64,000 bases of DNA, taken from contig JARFJB010002087.1 of assembly GCA_036346205.1 (NCBI GenBank), positions 5,797,001 through 5,861,000 of the forward strand, read 5' to 3'. Below the pieces are notes generated by a model that did not search any database, was not told the origin of the DNA, and saw only the letters and a list, made by a program, of their open reading frames with translations. The position numbers were made by a program, and so were the translations under genes. Shown here piece after piece: positions 56,141 to 64,000 of the stretch. How positions within the stretch are numbered: position 1 is the stretch's first letter; every line of letters starts with the position of its first letter. The stretch is from Vesta saturnalis. Taxonomy: Eukaryota; Arthropoda; Insecta; Coleoptera; Lampyridae.

Positions 56141-58588
56141 AGTTCAGACGCCTGACTATTCTTTGTCTTGACCCATAATTGTAAAACAACCATCAGTAGT
56201 AAACTTCTCAAAGTCATCTGGAGACATTACTTGTTGAAGATTTGTCATTTGCTGTAAATATAATTGACTGGACTTTGCATGTAGTATATGGCCAGCAGCA
56301 TGAAACAAAGGTAGCATCTCAGTAACTGTTGCAAGGTGCAACGTCCAGTTTCCTGTTTTCTCAGCTCGGATAAAGTTTAAGATCAGCAGAACTTGCTTGA
56401 GATACATTGCCCACAGTTTAGCGATTCTACTCTTGGACTCTACCACCTTACACTTATTTTGAAAATTTGATAGGAACTCTTGTAATTCATTACTTCCTAC
56501 AATTCACTTGACGGGAGAACAACTTCAAACGGAGCGTCGTCAGTTCTTTATTCACACTTGTAGCGTCAGGATCAATGATAAAGTGGATTAAAACAACAGC
56601 CGTAAGAATGTGTGCTCGAACGGCACGTGAAAAAGAGTGACCGCTCATCATGTTGGGAATTGAATTTTTAGCATAAACTGTCTCCCACAGTTCCTCAATC
56701 CCACTCCCTTTCATTATGTAGCCAATTGATCCAAGAAAAGAGAATAATAAATGAAATCCACCAAGCCTCACAATTACAGAGCTTACTGGATTATTCTTCT
56801 CAACAGACAAAACTATTTCGCAGCACTTCATGTATAGTGGCTGATCCAAAGTTACTATGCAAGATAATCCTCGCTCTCTGCTTCGCTCTGCTGCGAAACA
56901 CAAGGCTGAATACAAAGTTGACATGTTTGAAGGATTCTGGTTTATGAAAGGAAGAGGTATTGTCTTTGATAGTTGTTTTCCAGATTGCGCCATTGCTGAT
57001 TGCATGTATCCATTCCAGAATGATTGTGGTGTTTCATTATTGATGTAAGTAGCTGGCCAAAGTAGGTCAAGGGATGTACCTCTTTTAAGGTCATTTGAAG
57101 CCTCTTCAGAAAGAGTAACAGATGTCCAAATAATATTTTTCTTTCAAGATAAATTAACGACTGGTTTGTAACTCCTTAAAGGTATCTGATTTGCCTTACT
57201 GTTGATTTTAGTTGAAGTATCACGAGGAAAAGTATACGGCACGATCCCTTTATTTAAAGGGGAAACGCACTTTATACCTCCTAGAGAATGGAATTTTCCC
57301 AAACCAGTTAAAGTACGAATATTGAAATCAGCGTTATCGAACACATACTGAATAAATGCTGAATCTTCAATGACCGGAGCAGTGTAAGAAGAACACACAC
57401 CAATTGAATGGAAGAAGTCTATCAAGTTTTTAGATTCCTGTAGAGATATAGTGATATAGTAACATGAATTGTGGATTGAAATGACCGTGGTCTGCAAGCT
57501 GCTACAATTGCGTGATTTATTGTAATTTGTCTCTTAAGCAGGCTAATTGGACACTTTGCGCTTTTTAGCTTTGTTACAATCTCAGTAAATCACTTAAGTG
57601 TCTCTGGGATCACACTTTGGCCTTCTTCTTCCATGTCAGTAAAGGAGGAGTATTCATTTAGATTGTAGAATCTTCCACGTATGTCATCTCTGATTATGGC
57701 CGCAGCAGCTCTCATAATTCGTAATTTCGCATCCGCTAGATTGGGCTCTATTTCAGAATGCCACTTTCCGAATAAATATTTCTTCGCGGTACCTCTAAAC
57801 GTGAAAATGCATGATTTATTTGGTAAAGTCGTACATAACACTTCACTTCCATAACGTTGCTTTATCAGATCTTTTATATATTTATCCGAGTACAACTGGT
57901 CTTCTTTCTCAGAAATCTGCAACATAATATTTTTTAGTTCAGTAAGCGTGCGCTGGCACTCATCGTTTTCCTCTAAGACAGAGCAAAGCGTATAGAATAC
58001 ACTTGCACAAGTTTGAATCTTGGGCCGGCCTAATTCATTTGATTTTGTGAACGAAGTCCAACAATCTTGATGATAGCACGCTCCAGCTGCAATTAAATCA
58101 CTTGATGTGCTTATTCGTCGTTTCACTTCATAGCCCCATTCATCTTGACGCTCATCACAGTACCTGATCACATGTGCACATATACCATGAGTTGTAACTT
58201 TGCTTGTCACACGTCGTCTGCTCTTTGGTAGTTTGGTATTTGGTTGATGTACTTCTTCTGCACAAAATAAACATTGCGTTTTGAAACTGAACTTAACGAC
58301 ATTACTTCGTAAGGTACATGGACCAGCTTCTTGTTCAACTACTCTTGCAAGTTCCCGCTTTCGTGCCCTGATATTTTGCTTGGCAGTGTAATTCTTTCGA
58401 CAATTGACATGAAATGTAATTTGCGTACTTAATGACAACAGTCTATGAATGTAATCATTTCTTTCCTTACTAGCTTCAATTAAAGAACTTAATCCTCTTT
58501 TCACTTCAACGATTTCACCCTCTTGTGAACTACACTTGCATATAACACAGCTTTTCTCTGTCATTATATATTTTAATTGTTCAATCAC
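56090..58588 (-). pseudogene. Large multicopy zinc-binding protein family of unknown function, decayed
   Basis: From ATG at 58588 a 332-codon frame (to 57590) has two Cys/His modules. The first is CVIC ... HVNCRKNY; the second is CLFC ... CAHVIRYC ... CYHQDCW. Together they suggest two zinc-binding folds. After frame changes the same protein continues at 57497-57144 (FDNADFNIRTLTGLGKFHS), then 57005-56490 (CIVTLDQPLYMKCCEIV; VIVRLGGFHLLFSFLGSIGY) and 56446-56156 (RAEKTGNWTLHLATV; MLPLFHAAGHI). At 56158 TAG, and at 56146 TGA, replace two Trp in what would read SGVWTDMNIQQML. I recognise the family as a repeated, widely scattered animal protein, probably from a mobile element, but cannot name it. 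No flanking inverted repeats found. Confidence 0.65.
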
Positions 58589-58599
58589 ATTACTTGAAA

Positions 58600-60642
58600 C
58601 AAATAAACATTATTACTTTCTAAAAACTCATTCATAACATGAGTTCTTAACATTAATATAAAACTAAAAAATAATATACGAAATTAAAAAGATGTTGCTA
58701 AATATCTCTCGTTAGACGTATTGTTAATGCATTTCTTCAGACATTTGTCGTGGAAAAATACTTTGGAATTTTCGTACTTTTTAGTCATACGAGAAAAAAG
58801 TAAAAACGGATATGTACTAGTACAATAATAGGCTACTTCAACCGTCTGCGTTGCCAAAAGTAATATGATTAGTATACGTAATATGCTTGAAAAAACATTA
58901 TTTTCATGGTTTCTAACTATCTCTTCCTGTTTTTCCCGAAAGTCGTCAAAGATAGGACAAAAGTTCTAGGGGATGAAAAGTAGTATCTTTTTATGCTCTT
59001 TAACTTTTATTTGAACATTTTTTATCTAATTCCAATGGTTAGCGAAATATGATCAAAAATATGAAAAACAGCCGCCATTTTCCAAGATGGCGGTCGTAGC
59101 ACAGCATGCACGAGTGATGATTTTTGATATGTTGTTACTGGGTACTAGTACTACACGTATGCAAAGTATCCCCTCTAAGACCATTACTTCCAGGTAGAGG
59201 GTTTATTTCACTTAATATGATTGTCCTATATCTCCTGTTTTTGTAAAGATATTTGCAATAAACTCATCCGAAAAATGAAGATAATATTTCTCTTGGGAAA
59301 AACCTCTAAACCGACGAGAAAGGGCCAAACTACACGATATAAATAATTAGAATTTCTCAAAAACAAATTAATGTTTTTTAACGGAAAAATTATGGTAAGT
59401 TACGGGTAATAAAGACGTAATTACTGAAAGTTTCAAGCATGTACGTGCTTTCTTCACGAAAAATAATTGAAGATTTTGACAGTTTTTTGCAATTATTTAA
59501 ACAAATTATTAACCGATTTCGGTCTACCAGGTCTCAAATTGACCTTTTTTTAACCAGCTAAAAATGAGAAAATGTGAAACACCTATTGTTATAGTTCCTG
59601 AGGTACGTTTAAAAAATCCATTTTTTACCGATTTTGGCCGTTGTTTAAACAATGTTCTTAGTTGTTAAAATGGGATTCACTTAAATGTCATATTCCTTAT
59701 CACTAAAACAACCAATTTTTCCACATGGTTACCTGCTCTTTGCTCTTAATTACGATAAATATTAAGATTTTTTTTGTCTAATTCCATTGGGCTAAATATA
59801 TTATTAAGTTTGGTAGTAGATGGTAAAACTTGTTGGTCTAATCTGATCATATTAGTAAGTTTTTAATTAATTGATATTTCGTCATAAACCTGAAGGCATT
59901 GTTTTATATAACAATTCAATTACGTGTACGTCGACATGAAGCAACTGTGTAACGTTATTTTCATATCGCTTTCTTTATTTGCCTTCACCCACACCTGTTA
60001 TGTCGAAATTATGTAATCAGAGTTTACCGTCCATTAATACGGAATAGCTTCATTGCACAAGATAATGCGCGTGTAAATAGACGTCGATGATATGGAACAA
60101 ATTTATGTTTATTACTTTGGTAAACAAACACCAAATGTGCCAATATTACGAAGAGATTTCCTGCAAGTAAACAAAAAACAAGCAATAAAAGTTTACTATA
60201 ACGCTTGACATTTTTTAACCGCTTTTCTTTTATGATACATCAAATATTCATAAGTTTCACAATGAATTTAATCTATTGTTGCCATATGTTGTGACCTAAT
60301 TGACATATATTTTTAAAAGTAAATCTTGGTGCGTCTGGGATTGCTGATAATCATTAAACTTTTGTTATTTAATATCAGGATAATTATTAACCGTTCTTAA
60401 AATTGATAATCATGTATATCAATAAAATACATGAAAGTAAAAAAATTATGAAAAAATTTGTTGACAAACCTGGAACAGAATTAGTAATAATCTTATTGTA
60501 AAGTTATTTTAAGTATTATTTACGGATTGTGAGCTCTATTTTTTCGAATGTTAGCCAGAAAGTTAAAAAATATAAAAGAACAAACACATTAAAAATTGTA
60601 TTTGATTACGGTAATAATAAAACTTATTATTTTTATTACAGA
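58600..60642. other. No gene recognised
   Basis: AT-rich sequence. A short palindromic phrase (CCGCCATTTTCCAAGATGGCGG, 59072-59093) resembles the AAAATGGCGG blocks of the FB-like element arms but is isolated. No coding domain. Confidence 0.5.

Positions 60643-60721
<79 letters not shown>
60643..60721. repeat. TA microsatellite, left of the Tc1 element
   Basis: About 78 bp of alternating T and A directly abutting the Tc1 left tip. It is probably the left part of one longer TA tract split by the insertion. Confidence 0.95.
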
Positions 60722-60724
<3 letters not shown>

Positions 60725-62142
60725 TACGTTTCAAATGAAATGCAACACTTAGAAATAATAATGCTATGATCTTGAAAGTATGGTAAAATAATGCTTTATT
60801 AACATGTATAAGATGATGAAATTTTGAAGGCAAAATATTACCAGTTGACAAGAAAATGTTAAAATACTGTGTAGCATCGCCACGCACAACAATGCAGGCG
60901 TTCACTCTCCGAGGCATACTTTCTATGAGATGGTCTATATCCTCCTGAGGCATTTCATCCCAGGCTACCTGGAGATGGTGTCGTAATTCATCCAAGTTGT
61001 TTGGGGGCTTTGGTAGTTGCCTTAGTCTTCGGCCCATCATGTCCCATACATGTTCAATAGGCGAAAGATCTGGCGATCGCGCAGGCCACGGTAATACTGG
61101 TAGCTGCACTTGATCCAGAAACCTTCTTGTAACATGTGCGGTATGTGGTCTAGCATTATCTTGTTGCAAAATACCATTTGGCAACGTCTGCATTAACGGT
61201 ACTACCACTGGCTCCAAAACATTATCAATGTAACGCTGAGCACTTAATGTGCCTAGAATGAACTCAAGAGATCTTCCACCAACACGTATGGCGATCCAAA
61301 CCATGACTCCAGGTGTTAAACCTGTGGGTCGTCTTTCAACAAACTCTAAATTTAGACGTTCTCCTCGAAACCGCCGCACCTTCTGACGACCAACGTTTCG
61401 CCACAAGCAAAAACGCGATTCGTCGCTGAAGACGATGTTATTCCATTGAAGGCCCCAGTCCCGCCGCTCTTGACACCATACCTATCTAGCAGTCTTATGC
61501 TCTTGAGTTAACTGGGGTCGTCGGTACGGACGATACGAATGTAAAGCCAAAAGACTTAATTCTCCTGTAGATTGTTGACATTGATAGGTGACGACCAATA
61601 GCTCCTGTCCAGTTCACCGCAACAAACCTTGTTGACTGAAATCGATCTCTTGTGGCCATCCGCCTAAGAAGTCGTTCTTCACGATCATTGGTGCTGCGTG
61701 GTGGTCTTCCACTGGGACGAGGTCGTTGAATGCCTTCTTCAGACTAAGAAGACCAAATGCGGGCCACCGTGGTGTGGTCTCGATTAAGTCTTCTGCCGAT
61801 TTCTCGAAATGACAAACCTGCTTCTTTCATGCCGATAATTCTACCCCTGTCAAAATCTGAAACTTGAGCAAAGTTTCGTCGTTGTCTTACTGGGGCATTT
61901 TTTCAGAATAAATGTGTCAGTTAAACAACAAAAAATTGACACTAAGCGACTAGATTTCTTAAAATGTATAAATAAAAATTGTTGATAATTGATGTTAACA
62001 GTGGTGCAAAGTACATAATGACTTGTTCTTTTTCATTGAAACTTCCATCGTTTTCTATATGATACTGAAACATTATTTTGCCAAAATTTCAAAATCATAG
62101 CATTATTATTTCTAAGTGGTGCATTTCAATTGAAACGTAGTG
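60722..62142 (-). mobile_element. Tc1-type (DD34E) transposon inserted in a TA tract
   Basis: Inverted repeats CACTACGTTTCAAATGAAAT (60722) and the complement ending at 62142 extend about 47 bp (to AATAATAATGCTATGA) with few differences. The element is 1.42 kb, a usual size for a full Tc1-like copy. It lies between two long TA microsatellites, as expected for a TA-targeting element landing in one. Confidence 0.9.
60769..61898 (-). pseudogene. Tc1-like DD34E transposase, nearly complete
   Basis: ATG at 61898 is out of frame by one base with the rest. The coding frame then reads RQRRNFAQVSDFDRGRIIGM and LSFREIGRRLNRDHTTVARI, the paired HTH DNA-binding region with a GRPPR hook. TAG at 61744-61746 replaces Trp. 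Next come FRSTRF-like and GRHLSMSTIYRRIKS, then after a frame change a second TAG at 61482-61484 (ARxVWCQERRDW). The catalytic residues are all present: VFSDESRF, LQQDNARPHTAH and WPARSPDLSPIEHVWDMMGR, with 34 residues between Asp and Glu. The open frame 61406-60636 runs through the tip into the TA tract, so its stop is missing. At least one frameshift and two stops. Confidence 0.85.
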
Positions 62143-62143
62143 A

Positions 62144-62145
<2 letters not shown>

Positions 62146-62205
<60 letters not shown>
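62146..62205. repeat. TA microsatellite, right of the Tc1 element
   Basis: About 58 bp of alternating T and A, continuing the tract on the far side of the Tc1 insertion and abutting the next transposon. Confidence 0.95.
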
Positions 62206-62211
62206 CCCAAA

Positions 62212-64000
62212 AAACGTACCCCTGCTTCAAGTGTATATTCTACACATAAATTGAAGACGAAAAGTCAGATAAAATTTTTCTCTAAAATGTATGGCCCTCA
62301 AAGTTGAATTTTGAAAATCGTTTTTCGCAAATAACTCGAAAACTTTTAGGAATTTCAAAATACTATCCCCAATGAAAATTATTTCTTTGTTGACGGGGAT
62401 TTTTCTGGTTTGATTGTATTGTCTATGAATGGACTGGAAGTATTAGTTTTCACATTGTTCCCGTATACTTTCTATTCCAACTTTTTTGTGTGATTTTTCA
62501 GGTGTTTTGGTTACTTTTTTGGGCCCTTTATTCAATTTTCTGCAAATTTGGTCCTCTTGGTTGAAGTTGATAAAGTGAACGGTTTACGAGTTATTTTCAA
62601 TTTCATCATCTCTTATTAAATTAGAGCAATCAAAAATTCATTGCTGGATATGTTGGTGGTTTGTAATTGGCATCGAATACACCATGTCTTTTAAACGATC
62701 CCAGAAAAAAAATCCATAGGGTTTAGATCCGGTGAACGTGCAGGCCAAGGAACCGGTCCTCCACGTCCAATCCAGTTTGTATCAATGACCGCCTAGCAGT
62801 GAGTGCAAAATGAGGAGGCGCATCTTCGTGTACGAAACACATCCGACCCCTAACATCCAGATGGACATCTTCTAGTAACTCGGGTAAATCATTATCCAAA
62901 AAAATGGTGTATGAATTACCATTTAAACGTTGTGGCAAAAAGAGTGGACCAATTAAATTATTCCAATAACATCAGCCCATACATTCACACTGAATTGTTG
63001 TTGATGATTGGTTTCAATGAAAATGCGTGGATTTTCATAATCGTAGTATTGATTGTTATGGAAGTTAAAAGTTCCGTTTCTGGCGAAACCTGCCTCATCA
63101 GTGAATAAGATACTCGATGGATAATTTCGATCATCATTGAAAGGTCGCAAGAGTTCCGTTTTAATAATTCTACATATCGTGGACTGATTTGAATTATTTT
63201 CTCTTGCCAATTGACGAGAGCTTCAATTGCATTCAACACTCTTTGTTCTAAAACTGGTGTTCTTGCAATTCGCCTCCTACCACTGGCAATTTTTGGTGGC
63301 TTCAAACAACCTGTGAGAACCTGATATGAATAGAATTTTTATAAATTGATAATATGTACCACTTTCACGCAGATGGCAGTCAATGTTGGCAAACGTCTTT
63401 TTATTCAGTATCAGCCGATTTGGAAATGCCTGGGAATATAAACGAACAGCTTCAGCACAATTCACAAAAGCTCTGCCATACATTATGTGCATATTTGCCA
63501 TTTCGGAGTATAAAAACTGATCAAAAATCACAATATGACAACTATGACTTTTAGTTACTGCCCACTTACTAAATTTTGGTGCGGTAGTATTTAATTGACC
63601 GTGATTGATGAAATTGCAAATAACTCGTAAATCGTTCACTTTATCAATTTCAACCAAGAGGACCAAATTTGCAGAAAATTGAATAATGGACACAAAAAAG
63701 TCACCAAAACACCTGAAAATCACACATAAAAAGTTGGAATAGAAAGTATACGGAAACAATATGAAAACTAATACTTCCAGTCCATTCATAGACAATCCAA
63801 TCAAACCAGAAAAATCCTCGTCAACAAAGAAATAATTTTCATTGGCGATAGTATTTTGAAATTCCTAAAGGTTTTCGAGTTATTTGCGAAAAACGATTTT
63901 CAAAATTCAACTTTGAGGGCCTGTCACTTTGCAGCCATACATTTTAGAGAAAAATTTTATCTGGCTTTTCGTCTTCAATTTATGTGTAGAATATACACTT
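62212..64000 (-). mobile_element. Long-TIR DD41D transposon, cut by the window edge
   Basis: Inverted arms at about 62229-62612 and 63607-64000 match closely (AAGTGTATATTCTACACATA at the left; its complement ends at 64000). The right arm has about 15 extra bases near 63925. The last few bases of the right tip must lie beyond the window. It encloses one decayed transposase on the minus strand. At about 1.8 kb it is near full size. Confidence 0.85.
62640..63560 (-). pseudogene. DD41D transposase, many frameshifts
   Basis: The N-terminal region (about 63510-63350) reads MANMHIMYGRAFVNCAEAVR and AFPNRLILNKKTFANIDCHL, the family HTH. A KIASGRRRIARTP linker (63297 on) follows, then ILFTDEAGFARNGTFNFHNN (about 63105) and FSVNVWADVIG. 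Further pieces are LNGNSYTIFLDNDLPELLED and CFVHEDAPPHFAL, where the usual HDGAPPH is HEDAPPH, so the second catalytic Asp may be displaced. After a frameshift it reads GRGGPVPWPARSPDLNPMDF at about 62760-62715. The C-terminal codons (LIRDDEIENNS) run into the start of the left terminal arm, and the usual GGHFEHLL ending is missing. Confidence 0.8.

Noticed and set aside
60636..60721. Tyr-Ile repeat tail of the Tc1 transposase and the plus-strand YIYI frame
   Set aside because: This is the TA microsatellite read through because the transposase stop is missing.

Overview
The window looks like a repeat-dominated piece of an arthropod nuclear genome, most likely an insect. It is AT-rich and intron/intergenic-like, with no operons or bacterial features. 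It holds at least five decayed mariner-type (DD41D) transposase genes, one Tc1-type (DD34E) transposon, an IS630-like transposon, a DDE_Tnp_4 transposon, three non-LTR retrotransposon copies from two families, a tRNA-derived SINE, several long palindromic foldback elements, a 5S rRNA fragment and several kinds of satellite. Every long protein-like reading frame I can identify belongs to a mobile element, and each carries stops, frameshifts or deletions.

The one convincing host-gene piece is a small first coding exon on the minus strand at 6427-6480. It encodes the N-terminus of a calponin/transgelin-like (Chd64-type) actin-binding protein, and has a candidate core promoter upstream at about 6612-6654. 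The gene is transcribed toward position 1, so 1-6426 would be its first intron and the DNA above about 6660 its upstream flank.

Layout. 721-2191: palindromic foldback element. 2195-4513: an arm of a second palindromic family and a DD41D transposon with its 3' end triplicated. 6427-6660: calponin exon and promoter. 8327-9650: DD41D transposon broken mainly by one stop. 9712-12885: DD41D transposon split by a CR1/Jockey-like LINE fragment. 13012-14316: two fused palindromes. 14480-15412: deleted mariner. 16060-19430: RTE-like LINE copy 1, followed by a SINE. 20136-24283: three-deep nest of DNA transposons. 24345-24586: GT repeat and 5S fragment. 26280-26620: hairpin with tRNA-like ends. 27064-30208: palindrome split at its centre by a DD41D transposon. 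30921-33605: foldback element with subrepeats. 33606-39150: no recognisable gene. 39150-42712: RTE-like LINE copy 2. 42990-49150: decayed higher-order repeats, two minisatellites and a GT-rich block. 51690-55118: 3.4 kb satellite with no G on the plus strand. 56144-58588: decayed multicopy zinc-binding protein family. 60643-64000: Tc1 element inserted in a TA microsatellite, then another long-TIR DD41D element cut by the window edge.

The most notable structure is in the ends of the TA-targeting elements. Several begin with a 60-78 bp unit that is itself bounded by inverted CAGGGTG / CACCCT tips. In two elements the transposase 3' end, with its last codons, has been copied again (in tandem or inverted) into the terminus. 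Two unrelated palindromic families also carry a mariner tip exactly at the palindrome centre.
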